Counted from the first letter of the stretch, positions 1 through 12,562 are shown. The stretch: DNA of 64,000 nucleotides from Mercenaria mercenaria (GCF_021730395.1 NC_069369.1:60663501-60727500), one strand, 5' to 3'. Made by a program: numbers and translations. Notes: generated by a model from the sequence alone, not told the origin.

Positions 1-721
1 TACTCCTTAAATAGGTTTTGTTTCTCCCGAATGCCGAAAATGTCCTTTCACTGATGGCATTAGTTGCAAGATTCTGACAAGCGTCACTAATTCCGAATAT
101 ATTGCATGGATTAGAGGCTTTTGCTAGCGGAGATAGTCAAAATTGTACAACACTTAACAAGTCATATGCTGCCCCTACTCTCAAAATTGGCCACCGGCCC
201 CTTGCTCCTATGCATATGCAAATAAATGAATAGTTTTTTGAGAGTAGTACAAAGTCCGGTCCCTTCATAATCATCAGTTACACCTAGTGCTGAAATAATG
301 TTAAAGCCAGCAAAGCAAAATGTATTTTTACATGATTGTTTAAGAGTATCAGTTTAAGAATATAATAGTATGACCTGGTACAAGTAACTGACAAGGTTTA
401 AAAAATTACATCCGATTGTTGTCGTTAAATAAAATGATCATTGAAATATGACGGAAATGATAATTATAATAATAAAAACAAATTAAGTGCGGAGTAAGAA
501 AGGTTAAGTATTCTTGTTATCAGTTGTCATATACCATTCAATGATTTAAGTGATCCTGTCAACATTACACAGACCGACAGACAATAGGTATGGGCAATTA
601 TAAAATACTTTCAATAAACTATTTTTACTAGTTAACGCCAACGCAACGATGTTCATGGTACTCAACGGAAAATTCAGTTGGTGCTTATATTTAAATAGTT
701 TGTGTTTCTGGTTAGCGCCTG
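1..721. other. gene-free left edge
   Basis: AT-rich DNA with no open frame of note, no tRNA and no recognisable domain. I see nothing functional in it. Confidence 0.5.
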
Positions 722-935
722 TTTCAACTTTACTTCAGTTTTGTAACGACAGGCAGTTAACCTAACAAGTTTTAAGGGCAATGCCATCAGCCAGAAAGAA
801 AATTCTTTTGTACATATCATACTCTAACGCTGGGAAAATATACAAGCCCGTTTCAACCTAAAACATGAATCAGGGGTTTCGGACACAGTGTCTGTAATCA
901 GATTGTCAGGGCGAACATACGCCTCGTTGATCTTG
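722..935 (-). repeat. decayed tRNA-SINE remnant
   Basis: Degraded minus-strand copy of the SINE family seen whole at 10703, 55088 and 61263. Tail-side (taacgacaggcagttaacct) and middle (gacacagtgtctgtaatcag) blocks match those copies in the same order. The central part is rearranged and the tRNA-like head is missing, so this is an old copy. Confidence 0.6.
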
Positions 936-1084
936 AATAAATCATTTATTTTGCTCAAAAATGTGTTTGTCCTACACCTTTCATGGAATCACAAATGAGT
1001 GTACTTGTTATTTTATTTCTACACCAAAGCTTCATAGATACAAATGCATGATTTAAGATAATTTAACTGAAGGAAAAGAACGTA

Positions 1085-1091
1085 TAAATAA
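1085..1091 (+). promoter_or_regulatory. candidate TATA box, copy A
   Basis: TATAAAT lies about 345 bases before the copy A start codon and is kept in copy B (near 14031) in the same setting (aacgtataaat). Its position at the very start of the duplicated block would carry the promoter with the gene. No initiator was proved, and AT-rich DNA produces such matches by chance. Confidence 0.25.
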
Positions 1092-2046
1092 TTAAACGTG
1101 TTTTCAAAGTCAGGCTCATTTTCCCATATCTTTACTCCCAATACTTTAACCTTACCCACACAATTTGTAAGTCGATATTACGATGATCAGGATATTATAA
1201 ATAAAGAAATGAAAATAGGAGATAGGTTTCAGCTGTGCATGACCATAAATTTCCGTGAAAGCCTTTGTACTGATGCACTTAATTTCCAGTACATATGAAA
1301 TCTAGCGAATAAAAAAATGTGTAACCGTGGAATTGAGTAAACTTGTGATTAAAACTCATAACTAGTCGCGTTAGCTGATGATTTTAATGTCGTTTTGTGT
1401 ATTTCATGTAAATTGTTTATGACTTTTGAAATGGCTAACCTAGATTATATAAACACGAGGATTGAACTTAACAATATGCCGAATTCTGAACAGTACGATA
1501 GCAGGGCATCAGTTGCATCGAATTTTTCTTAGCCTGATAGCGAATTTGACATCTTAGATGATTATATCAATCTGTCAGAAGATGTCTCATATTCCAACCA
1601 AGGCGTTGTTCACGATCAAACCAGGCCGCTAAACGACAGAGGCGGGCCTTTGATTTATGCAAATGAGGCTACGTTAGAAAACGACAGAGACAGCGTAGCT
1701 CCCCCAGTTCCTAGACGTACTCGTAAGGGGAATAAGAACGGAATATCAACTATGCCGTCGTCAGTCGGGCACGAAGTTCACGGATGGTCGAGGGTGAAAA
1801 CTGCAGCATTTATTTTGATCAGTTTCGTTATTGGAGCTGCAGTTGTGCTAGCCACGGTTTATGCTAAAAACATTATCGATGCCGTAGGTACATCATTCTT
1901 TTCTTTCAATCAAATTAGACATAAAGATAATTAATTTTGATTCGCGAACAGTCGTTTTTACAACATACCGAACGGAAACTGAAGTAATCGATGTTACATA
2001 GTTGCATTCTATTCTTCCAAAGGATCATCTTATCGATTTTATTTAA

Positions 2047-2233
2047 CCCTCAGCCTGCTAAATTTCTAAAATGGACTGGTCCATCATTCAATTTAGGCAA
2101 TACCATTTATTATTTGAAGAAGTATTCACTGAAAATTTACTAACTGAAAAGCGAACAGTGCAGACCATGATCAGCCTGCATTGGTCGCAAAGGCAGAATC
2201 ACTTGTCGTCAGCAGACTAATTATTTCTAAAGG
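2047..2233. mobile_element. TTAA-flanked MITE (piggyBac-like ends)
   Basis: Starts TTAA-CCCTCAGCCTGC and ends in the inverted form before a second TTAA at 2234-2237. Related copies lie at 15658-15806 (same site in the duplicate) and 30236-30440. TTAA target duplications and CCCT ends are typical of piggyBac-type elements. It has no coding capacity and sits in intron 1. Confidence 0.6.
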
Positions 2234-2885
2234 TTAATGTCTTCAAAATTGTTAGTAATGTAACTAACTAGTATCGTCCGTGTTTTAACGAGTAATGAGC
2301 GAAGTGACATTAGTAAATACACAACCCCTTCAACTTTTGTAGTGTATATCAGCTGTCAGGTCAATATATAGACTACATTGTACAAAAATGTTTTCATAGT
2401 ATGCAGTAACGCTGGTTTGTCTATGGAAACATAATTGATACTATAAAGAAATGATAATTATAGTTATTTGGTAGTACAGACATATATTTGTTACTACATG
2501 TACTAAATCAGAATGTTTCCTTTAATGTGCCTGCCGTTATAGATTGTATATCATTTACTATGACAAAGTATCATTTAAGGACAATTACTTTTTTATTCAA
2601 GATATCTAAGGGGAAAGCTGAAACAAATGGAGAAAATGGACACGGCGGCGACAATACTTGTAAAATAGTAACGAACCTAAATGGATGCAAGAATACAGTG
2701 AACGAAAAAGGTAACGACCAATGTCACATGTCATCATTTAGCAGTTTCGAAACTCAAAAGTAAGAGTACTGTTCTCCCATTCCAAAAACAAGTTGACTCC
2801 TTCATCAAGACCATAACAAAGATACTGAGTTAAGTATCTCTTTTCCATGATGAATGCTCTTCATTTTACAATTACCAATCTGTTT

Positions 2886-3495
2886 TAATGTCCTCGCGAC
2901 AGCCTTTTCTTTCCATTTTCAATGCCCGTACGACAGTTTTTACATTTCCGTTTTCAGTTTTATGTTTATGTTGCAGTTCTACCTTTCTGTTTTCAATGTC
3001 TATGCGGCAGTTTTACCTTTCCGTTTTCAATGTTTATGCTGCATTTCTACCTTTCTGTTTTCAATGTTTATGCTGCAGTTTTACCTTTCTGTTTTCAATG
3101 TCTATGCGGCAGTTTTACCTTTCCGTTTTCAATGTTTATGCTGCATTTCTACCTTTCTGTTTTCAATGTTTATGCTGCAGTTCTACCTCTCCGTTTTCAA
3201 TGTCTATATGGCAGTTTTACCTTTCCATTTTCATTGTCTATGCGACAGTTTTACCTTTCCGTTTTCAATGTCTATGTAGCAGTTTTACCTTTCGTTTTCA
3301 ATGTCTATGCGGCAGTTTTACCTTTCCGTTTTCAATGTCTATGCGGCAGTTTTACCTTTCCGTTTTCAATGTCTATGTTGCAGTTTTACCTTTCCGTTTT
3401 CAATGTCTATGGGGCAGTTTTACCTTTCCGTTTTCAATGTCTATGCGGCAGTTTTACCTTTCTGTTTCAAATGTCTATGCACCAGCTTCGATGAA
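2886..3495 (+). repeat. 34-bp minisatellite, about 18 copies
   Basis: Tandem array of a 34-base unit (core cagttttacctttccgtttt). It lies in intron 2 of copy A. The unit has no stop codon in any of the three forward frames and 34 is not a multiple of three, so all three frames stay open for 140-210 codons with the same peptide shifted from frame to frame. That makes the long open frames here an artefact of the repeat. Copy B has only three or four decayed units at the same site (16455-16590), so the array grew in A after the duplication. Confidence 0.92.
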
Positions 3496-4977
3496 CAAGC
3501 GACAGCCTTATGCCTAGTGCGAGATACAGAGTTCACTACTATACTTAGCATAAACAATATCCCACTTAAATGGCACAGAAAAAGGGTTGTTTCTACTGAC
3601 TCAGGCACATATGCAAATTATACTGATGTTACCAGGTATTACTACTCGAACTACACTTACACTTTCCACTACAAAAGTGGCGTTTACTTCCATTTCCATT
3701 CATGTGACTTTCAATAGTAAAGATTCTTGACGATCAACTTGTGAATTTAAAGAAACGCATTGTTCCGATACTGTTACAAAACATTTATACCATCCTGTTT
3801 AAGGTTCATCTTCCCCTGCAATGCTGGTACAATTGCTACCATGGAAACACAAAAGAACACACTTATTTTGTCTTGGGTCTTCAACATTGTTTTGCCTAGA
3901 GGTAACACCGAAATACAACAGAACAGTTAACTATTAACAATTGTACACATATTTCTTTTCAGATATCAAAGGAAGAAGCGACCATTTCTCGACGAACTGT
4001 TCAAAAGTATACAAGAAAATAATATACAGTCGATTGTATATATTTTACGAAGACGGAATTTCATTCTCGAAAGCAGTGGTACGTAATAAAAAATGTAAAT
4101 TTCCGGTGGGCGGCGCAAAACTAGATACAATTGTGTGTTATGGAGAAGTGATGACTTAAGACTACTAGTCACGACCATGTACTTGTTACCCTGATAAAAG
4201 AAACGGTCACTGTTGTTCGGACCTTTTTCTTTTTTAAGATTTAAAGTTTCAGAATTTCATTAATTTCCTTTCGTTGGAACAGTGGCATTTATTTTTGGTA
4301 TACAGTCATTTAACATTCAAGTTTCTATGTCAATTTCAAATGGTAAGTTTGCCAAATTACTGTCCTGGTGGTTTGTTATTTATGACTATATATTCCATTA
4401 ATAGCGCACTTACATATTCGCCATACAAGTCGATGAAACATTTGTTTATACATAACAAATTTCACAGAGATTCACTTTCTAAAAGGAGGACAATTTCCCA
4501 TTTCCTTGACTCTTAATGGCATAAAGGATATTGTCTCGATTGCTTCAATTTAGACAAATTTATTTTCACTTCTGCTCCTTGGACAAGTTTAATTTCCGGA
4601 GAACAATAAATTTGTGGTTAGAGATAACAAGAAATATGTCGGCGAATTGTAATAAGACAAGAAGTTTATGAGGTTTTCATATCATTTGTGTTATTCTATC
4701 ATCTATCTAACATTTTTAAAATAGCAACACCACACTTTCATAATTTTAAATTGTTCTCTTTTAATTTTTCACAAAGGTTTCGTATGGATGCAATTTTTGT
4801 TTCAAATAATTACAGCAGTGGTTTGGAAGACACTTCTCTACCTAGAAGACCTTAATCTCACCTGAATAAACATAATTGAAAACTTTGGTTGAGACGTCAT
4901 ACCAAGCAAAACACACAAGGGAAGCATTGGAAAAATCAACGCAAATAACCTAAACGGCACTTATTTGAAAATTAAAT

Positions 4978-5203
4978 GAGCCGTGCCACGAGAAAACCAA
5001 CATAGTGGGTTTGCGACCAGCATGGATCCAGACCAGCCTGCGCATCCGCGCAGTCTGGTCAGGATCCATGCTGTTCGCTTTTAAATCCTAAACCGTTAGC
5101 GAACAGCATGGATCCTGACCAGACTGCGCGGATCGATGCGCAGGCTGGTCTGGGTCCATGCTGGTCGCAAACCCACTATGTTGGTTTTCTCATGGCACGG
5201 CTC
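4978..5203. mobile_element. foldback MITE, GAGCCGTGCC ends
   Basis: Near-perfect palindrome of 226 bases: arms run from GAGCCGTGCCACGAGAAAAC inward and return as its complement, ending GGCACGGCTC. AAAT stands on both sides as a likely target duplication. The same family occurs at 35223-35431. Absent from the matching site in copy B, so inserted after the duplication. The transcript would be one long hairpin. Confidence 0.85.
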
Positions 5204-5877
5204 AAATGATTTGCAAGTAGTCCTAATGTTGTTTATACCCGCCGTATACACGCACAAAAATAGATTTAATCCTTATATTCACATTTTTAGAGTAGCTTGC
5301 TAACAAAAATAAGTGGTTTGCTTTCCATGAGTACCAGAAAATCAAAATATATGTCAGGATGTCGATCTTTTAAACATCTAGATTGAACAGCAAAGAAACC
5401 CCCGACCACGTTCATCTGTAATTATCTTTCCGATAAAAATACATTTCCTGGTGTTTATTTAAAATATCATTAGATTCAGTGAAAAATCGTATAGTCGAAT
5501 CGATTCAGTTTTGATCATAAAAGTTAGTTTAAGCTATAATTTATTTATTTATTTACTTATTTTTTTATCTTTAAATTTTGGTGAAAGACTTGTGAAGGAC
5601 CAAAAAGTATAACAACACAAGACATCAACGTTAAGCATTTTTAAAATATATATAATTGGTAGTATTTTGAATTTCTATAGCAATGAGATCGGCTGCATTT
5701 TACGAAATCCCTATACAATGTTTTATTCTTTTTGGGTTTTGACTTTTGGTATTTTTGCGTCTTGAGTCTTGCTTTTTGCTGTTTGTGTTTTGTGTTTTGC
5801 TTCATGGTTTTTACTTTTTGCGTGTTGCTTTTTGCGTTTTGGGTGTAGTATTTTCTAACATGTACATAACTGCATAA

Positions 5878-5963
5878 TATGGAATCCCGGTGCAAAAAGC
5901 AAAACGCATATAGCAAAACGCAAAAAGCAAAAAGCAAGAAGCATGTCGCACCGGGATTCCATA
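5878..5963. mobile_element. 86-bp mini inverted-repeat element filled with AAAAGC repeats
   Basis: Perfect 16-bp terminal inverted repeats (TATGGAATCCCGGTGC) enclose about 54 bases of gcaaaa/gcaaaacgc repeats. The DNA just to the left (5740-5850) carries the complementary gcttttt-rich runs, giving a larger imperfect fold-back. Not found at the matching place in copy B. No coding capacity. Confidence 0.7.
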
Positions 5964-8900
5964 CAGAATAAATAGACTACGACAAAATGAAAATTTACTG
6001 CTTTACTTTCAGACGGGTAAAGCTGTAAACGCTATACTTGAAAATGAAAGAACATTCGAATAGACTTTAATGTAAATCTGAAATAAAGGTATAATGCAAA
6101 CATATAGTAACAAACACATGTTATCTCATCTGACAAAATCCATTCTGCTCAATTCTATTTAGGCTGACAAACCTCTCCCTTTCAGTTTGCTAAAAATATC
6201 ACTGTGTTTAGATAATATGAGTGTAAAATGTGATAAATACCAAATTGAAAAATTATACCTTTTACTTTATGTTCTAATTGTGTAATTTTTGAGTTTTCTT
6301 AAACCATATGGTACGGTGGTGGGGACGCGTTGGTAAAATCTAGAAAAGGGTGAGGAGTATGCCGGGACGGGGTGGGAATGCGTTATCTTCATTCATCAAG
6401 CCGTCTATATTGATTAAGGCATTTATCTCGACATTTGCTTTTTCTCATTTCAGGATTTTTGTCATTGGACAGTTCGCTTAAAGATGCTTGAAATTGAGAG
6501 TTCCAGCGAATGTAAAGATTTACAAAAGTACATGAATTTGAATCTGGGTAAAGGTAAATGTTTTTCATCATCATTTTCAAAATTGTCTTTATTTCCTTTT
6601 TCTTTGATCAGAAATATCCGGTAAGGTACAGGAGCAATTTTACTGCGGTCCGTCATGTGTTTAAGATTGTAGAAAAAGTTGACTTGATTAAAATTTCTTT
6701 TGAAAAATAAATATCTAACTGAACCTTAAACATTCTTTAGATTGTTTATGATTTGTTGATGAAAGTACCTTGCTCGAATTTATTTCGCCGGGCTCGGATC
6801 TTACCAAGCACTCGTGCCGAGTGCGATCTGTCCTTGAAACATCCGCAAGAGTGGAATCAAGGTTTTGTTTAATGACTCATTTACTATCTATACCTTTTCT
6901 AAATTTCTAAAGCCATGCTTTACTACCTACATTATTCTTTAAAAGCTCCTTTGAAATGGTGAACTTTATAACGCATGGAACGCCATCATTACGTTATTTC
7001 TGACGTTATATTTGAGCAAGTAGTCCCACCATCGGTTATAATTCCGTATCCGATGGTAGAATACCGGGCTTTTTATACGTTTTATATTCGATCGTAAATA
7101 CGTACTCTATTTCAGACAGACAACTCGTAGATGTCTAAATGAAACTTAATTGAGTGTTGAACTGAACTGGATCTCTTGCGAATTTCATCATTTAATGAAG
7201 AGATTCTGTGGAATATTAAAAATGGTAGCCAATTATTAAATTAAATAAGCGAAAATTTTCGAATGAGGTGGACACTTAGCATTAGCAAGAACACTAACAT
7301 CGTGCACTGAATAAAATGTTACCGCGAATTTCGTTCACAATTCAAAAGCGGACCTTTCGAAATAATAATAAACCAGGATATATTTGCTCTAAGTTTTCAA
7401 TTAAAGACCACTTAACACTAGGGCATTCTTTAAACGATTTTAAGAACGAGTTTGGCCGCTTTATTTGATAACTTACATTTCTAATAACTTGTCTTTAAGC
7501 GTCGGGTTACTGGACCGGACAGTGGAATCAAGAGGGAAAAGATACGGGAAATAAAACATGGCCACACGTACAACCCGGGGATGATATTATTATTACGGAT
7601 CGCAGCATGTGTGTCTATCTACGGCCACATTCTGAAAACTGTCCGAGACGGAAGTCGATGCCAGATTGTTCTGAAAACAAAATTCCAGTTTGTAAATGTT
7701 AGTCAACAGCAGATCGGGCATCGTTTACATGACAATCATAAGTGGACACGACCCAGCAGTACTTCATTAGATTATTGACTTTCTTTATACAATTATTGTC
7801 AATTAGGTGGATGTGAACACTTCTGTTTAGCCCAGATATACTCTTTTAAAATGTTGACTCAGCCATTTATTTTCTAAGGGTTAGTCACGCTTTAAATACT
7901 CAGAGCAGTGGATAAAACGGCCCAGATCTACTCGATTATGTTAGAATATCAGTCCATAGCTACTGTCATTATTTATTAAAATGTTTGTATATTTTCTCCG
8001 ATTTTTTTGCAACCATTTACGAATATTCGTTGATATTGTTAACAGTGTCAATATTCAAATAACATACTAGTATACATATTTAGAAATTTTACTAAAGTGA
8101 CATTCTAAACTACATGAAATAAATAAACGCTTACTGTATGGAATCAGCAAGGTCATGGAGTGGACTGCATGAGATCGCAGAAATCTACCCATTCCTTGAC
8201 GTGTGAATTATACAAATTTCTCTGTATAATTTATATATTGTTATGTAATGTTTGGGAAGTTATTTTGTGCATTTGGCAAGTTGTTCTCTTCACCTTACAG
8301 GTTGTTTTGTACAAGGTATAATTTGTTCTTCAAATTATAAGTTGTTATGTGTTATATTTAATGCATTTTTGGCATCAGCCGAGGAGGCAGTTGATGCGTT
8401 CCAGAGCTGCTTTGAAATCCGTTGATTTAATCTTAGTTATTAAGAAATGTCTGTACGCTGTGTCAGTGATACAGTCATGATATTTAGCAATAAAGGTAAT
8501 TTCCACATTTCTGACAAAATTGCAATATAAAACTTAAAATACCCAGAAACTGTTTTCAAAGAAAACTATGCATCAAATCTGTGACAGGGTTTTTCGTTAA
8601 ATGTCGCATCCATGTATAAGCTGCACATGAGTCTATAAAGCTCTCTACGAGCAGTGGTATGAATTTCTTCAAGATAATTTTTATACTGTCAATTTTATGG
8701 CTAAAATATATGTTTCCCTATATAAAATTTGGCCTGTGAAAAAGTTTTCGTTATTGGTTTTGATTTTACAAAACTTTTACAAAGGCAGTTTGCTTCTATG
8801 GTAATTACTATATCATCAAAGTTTTATAACAATCCACCCACAAATAAATCAAAATTGAAATTTCAAACTTTTTTTTATATTGTCCGAAATGCCTGACATG

Positions 8901-9094
8901 TACAGTAGAAAATTCTCTGTCAAATCGGTTTAAACGATAAATTCAAAACAAGTTTGGAAATTAAAAAAGTTCCCTTTTCCAACGTTGGATTCTTTAGAGT
9001 GAATTTTCAATGGAGCTGTCTTATAAGGAAACAGAAATCAAGAAAAAACGATGTTACGGAAAAGGTGAACCAAACAGTTAATTCATTCATTGAC

Positions 9095-9439
9095 AATTTA
9101 ACTATTGTATATAACGTAATGTGTGATGCTGGGATTCCGACATTACCGTTATTAAAACATCAGCCATAAATGACCCAAATCCTATTATTTACAGTGGTTT
9201 AACTGTAAATATAGCAATGATAGAATGAAAAAGGAGTCAAGTACTATCTGTGCTCATGTGTTACGTTAGCAATATATAAAATGTAAATTATTCTGACATT
9301 GTCAAGAAGATTTTGTACTCCATTATTTGTAACTGTGACGTTGTTCACTATGGGGTTGGGGCATGGTTCCATGTCCGATATGGTTTCAGCATTTTTCGTC
9401 CTTTAAAAACAGAAAAAAAGAAAGGAGAATGCTGAAATA
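9095..9439. other. gene-free spacer
   Basis: Unique-looking AT-rich DNA between the end of copy A and the satellite. No gene, RNA or repeat recognised. Confidence 0.4.
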
Positions 9440-10345
9440 TTTGTCTTGATGTTCTCTAGGACCTGGTCAAGTTTGAAACTGTGTTATGTGGGGTTAAAAA
9501 CTAGGTCACTAGGCTAGATTTGTCTTGATGATTTCTATATCAAGTTCAAATCTGGGTTATGTGGGATCAAAAACTAGGTCACCCGGTCAAATCAAAGGAA
9601 AAGCTTTTGAACTCTCTAGAGGCTACAGTTGTGACTCAATCTTTATGAAACTTGGTCAGAATGTTTGTCTTGATGATCTCGTCAAATTAAAAACTCGAAA
9701 ACTAGGTCAGATCAGGGAAAATCTTGTTAACACTCTAGTGTCCACAAGTTGGAAACTCATGAGAACTGGTAGAAATGTTTGTCTTGATGACTTCTAGATC
9801 AAGTTTGAATCTGGGTTATGTGGGGTCAAAAACTAGGTCATCCAGTCAAATCAAAGGAAAAGCTTGATAACACTCTAAAGGCCACGTTTATGACCCCATC
9901 TTCATGAAGCTTGGCAAAAATGTTTATCTTGATGATCTTTAGCCCAAATTAGAATCTGGGTCATTTTTGTTCAAAAACTAGGTCACCTGTTAAAATCAAA
10001 GGAAAACCTTGTGTATGCAACAGGGGCTGCATGTTTTATAAGATGTACATGAAACTTGGTTTGAATGTCTGTCTGCATGAAATCTCGGAAGAAGTTTTAT
10101 CTGGGTCACGTGGGGTCGAAAACTAGGTCACCAGATCAAATTAAAGAATAAACTTTTTAACAGTCTAGGAGCCACTTTTAATCATACCTTCATAAAACTT
10201 GGTCAGAATGTTTGTTATCATGAAGTCTTGGACGGTTAAGAATCTCGGTCACGTTGGGTAAAAAACTAGGTCATCAGGTCAAATCAAAGGAAAGGCTTGT
10301 ATACACACTAGAGGCTACTTTTTTGTTCAATCTTCCCGAAACTTT
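9440..10345 (+). repeat. ~145-bp satellite block, about 6-7 units
   Basis: Diverged tandem units anchored by aaaactaggtca at about 9496, 9570, 9697, 9829, 9975, 10120 and 10262, with shared blocks such as aatgtttgtcttgatgat and ggtcaaatcaaaggaaaa. Spacing is about 130-146 bases, shorter in the first unit. I recall similar actaggtcac arrays as common in bivalve DNA. Open frames across it follow the repeat and are not genes. Confidence 0.8.
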
Positions 10346-10702
10346 GTCAGACAAGCCCATTTCAACCTATGCATTGCCAGCTTTCATAGCCAAAATCGCT
10401 GGCTTATCGATGAAATTGTTTCCCTTGAAAATACGCCATCGGCGTTATCGATTTCTCGATCCGATTGATTTTGCTACTGTAGATATATATAGGAAATGAT
10501 TTTTTAAGTGTAATAACTTTTTTATATTTTTTATGCCACATAATTTATCCACATATGAGCACAAATTTTAACCTTTCATAATTATAATGAAGTAAAAAGT
10601 TTTGTGATTTAATAGCATCTTAATGCTTCCCTACTCGTTATAAAATTGATACTATCACTCCCTGTTCCCACAACAGAAAACAGAAGGAAAACAAATTCGC
10701 GA

Positions 10703-10990
10703 GCCCGCCCGATTAGCTCAATAGGTAAGAGCGTTGGTCTACGGATCTCGGGGTCGCGAGTTCGATCCTCGGGCGGGGCGTATGTTCTCCGTGACTATTT
10801 GATAAACGACATTGTGTCTGAAATCATTAGTCCTCCACCTCTGATTCATGTAGGGAAGAAGTTGGCAGTTACTTGCGGAGAACAGGTTTGCACTGGTACA
10901 GAATCCAGGAATACTGGTTAGGTTAACTGCCTGCCGTTACATGACTGAAATACTGTTGAAAAACGGCGTTAAACCCAAAACAAACAAGCA
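10703..10990 (+). mobile_element. tRNA-derived SINE, full length, young
   Basis: The head folds like tRNA-Arg(ACG): A box tagctcaataggtaaga, anticodon loop ctacgga, B box gagttcgatcctc. A tRNA-unrelated body follows, then a conserved tail (aaaacggcgttaaac) and a short A-rich end. Perfect 15-bp target duplications (aaaacaaattcgcga) lie at 10688-10702 and 10991-11005. Same family at 55088 and 61263. Resembles RUDI-type SINEs of clams, from memory of the tail. Perfect duplications mean recent insertion. Confidence 0.9.
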
Positions 10991-11284
10991 AAAACAAATT
11001 CGCGACTTTCCTGTTTAGTGCCACCTAGCGGTCAGCAGGTGGTTGAAAAACAAAATGGCGGCCAATGGGGTTATTCATTATGTTCTGTATTGAGCAAGTG
11101 AGTGGGGTAATGTAAACAAACGTGTTTCTAGCATAAAAGGCGGCACACTTTTGAATAAAATAGCCGGAAGCAGTGGGAATAATTAAGATTTAACATATAA
11201 TGAACCAGTAAGCATTATGACATATCCCTACACCTTTTCACTAAGAATGTTTGCTTCATTTAAAGAAAACACTTTTATTTTCAG

Positions 11285-12562
11285 ATGTTTCATCATTGCT
11301 GTGTGCCATTATGCACCAACGACACGAGAACAAACACAACAGAGAGCATTTCTTTTCATTCATTTCCGAAAGACGATAATCTAAAGCAACATATGTAGAG
11401 ACATTTCTAAGGATTTTAACTTAAATAAGCACACCGGAATATGTTCAGTCCATTTTGACGGCAGCTGCTTTGGAATTCCTGTGCCAGGGCAAGTACGCAG
11501 GCGAATGAAAAAAGATTCTGTACCTACGCTGTTTTCATGGGTTAATCGAAAAGGACCACGTCGCAAGCTTTTCAGAGACAAGACACCAAAACTAACATAA
11601 AGCGATGTGAAAAAATGTGTATCTAGCAGTACATTTATGATAGACCATTCGTATGCGGGACCAAGTGACAATATGGAGTCTGTCATTGAAGATGTCGAGA
11701 TGAATAATAAACCTATGAACTTAGACACTAGCAATTCAAGTGCGCCTACAATTGATGACAGTCTTCAAGACATTGAAGCTAATCCATCGCCACAGCCGGA
11801 ATGTAATTTCCTATACTATGTTGGGTCAGAAAATACATCACAAGGAAAGCCATACGAGTTTGTGTCGAAAAGGGGACCACCAAGATCTCTGTTGCCTTTG
11901 GAAGAACTTTTCCTCACATTGATAAGACTGCGGAAAGGACTTCCAGAGAAAGTAATTGGTGACTTGTACCATTTGTCAGAAGGGCATATTTCTAAGATAG
12001 TGAATACATGGATGCTTTTTTTTGTATGATAGATTGAGATGTCTCCCAATATGGCCAAATCGTGAACATGTAAAAACAACAACAACAATGCCCATCTCAT
12101 TCAAAACAGACTATCCAGAGTCATTATCAACTGTACTGAAAATTTTATAGAGCAGCCATCCGCGTCTGTGTGCCAAAGAGAACTATTAGTTCATACAAAC
12201 ATCATGCATATAGTGGTCAGATAACCTTCATTTCAAATCTGTATGCTGGTAGGTGCAGTGACAAAACAAATTGTACGGCATTGTGGACTTTATGATATTC
12301 TAGAAGAGGGTGATTCTGTCACAGCTGATGAAAGTTTTGGCATTGGCGATGACTTGAAAGAGAGGAATTTATCTCTAATGACCCACCCTTTCTTGAAAAC
12401 CAAGCTCAGTTCACCTCCCAGCAGCTTGTGGCAGCAAAGAATATAGCCGCCGTGCGTGTTCATGTGGAACGAGCAGTCAGGAAAGTGAAAATAGTTCGAC
12501 ATACTTCGCAACACTGTACCAATATCTCTGTGTCCAATGTTAGAAAAGATCTGGACTGTTAA
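11285..12562 (+). pseudogene. decayed THAP-domain DDE transposase (ISL2EU/Harbinger-like)
   Basis: Remnant of a DNA-transposon transposase. It opens after a ctttattttcag acceptor with ATG and a THAP zinc finger (C2CH type): HHCCVPLC, SFHSFPKD, then CSVHFDGSCF and VPTLFSWV. A linker and a helix-turn-helix segment (LPLEELFLTLIRLRKGLPEK) follow, then a DDE_Tnp_4-type core: LRCLPIWP, NCTENFIEQPS, ADESFGIGDDL and HVERAVRKVK. The first catalytic Asp (usual form DCTE) is Asn here, and several stops and frame changes break the reading, so it cannot act. THAP plus this DDE core, with an opposite-strand accessory gene next door, fits ISL2EU elements. Family placement is from memory of motif order. Confidence 0.75.

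Larger units (their letters stand above)
1431..7702 (+). pseudogene. type II transmembrane C-type-lectin-like gene, copy A (N-terminal stop)
   Basis: Sister of the gene at 14421. Predicted exons: 1431-1883, 2602-2710, 3963-4078, 6454-6553, 7500-7702. Exons 2-5 have exactly the lengths and phases of copy B (109, 116, 100, 203 bases), all with GT/AG borders. Exon 1 opens with ATG but carries an in-frame TAG at 1530-1532 where copy B has GAG (codon 34), and lacks about 33 codons present in B. Past the stop the frame stays open through tail, membrane helix (near 1797-1866), stalk, CTLD core (HLKMLEIES counterpart, GYWTGQW) and the final VCKC-stop. The next in-frame ATG (1752) lies just before the membrane helix, so a tail-less receptor could still be made. 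Either a young pseudogene or a truncated form; the good preservation of exons 2-5 argues for recent loss or continued use. A candidate AATAAA follows at 8118. Confidence 0.72.
1064..9094 (+). repeat. segmental duplication, copy A (~8.0 kb)
   Basis: This interval and 14011-21771 are two direct copies of one ancestral segment. Both start at taactgaaggaaa and both fade out after a shared cagttaattca...cattgac block. Exons, introns and downstream DNA are collinear. A carries several insertions that B lacks: most of the 34-bp minisatellite at 2886-3495, the foldback element at 4978-5203 and the mini-hairpin at 5878-5963. The MITE at 2047-2233 is shared, so it predates the duplication. Confidence 0.9.

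Noticed and set aside
2854-3717. Four overlapping open frames of 138-209 codons rich in Phe/Leu/Cys
   Set aside because: All arise from the stop-free 34-bp repeat read in successive frames. No conserved start or domain; it lies in an intron of copy A.
9525-10499. Small open frames across the 145-bp satellite
   Set aside because: The repeat periodicity explains them; no domain and no splice context.
10646-10921. 91-codon frame and an apparent tRNA-Arg gene
   Set aside because: Both lie in the SINE at 10703-10990. The tRNA-like head continues into SINE body and is flanked by target duplications, so it is not a stand-alone tRNA gene.
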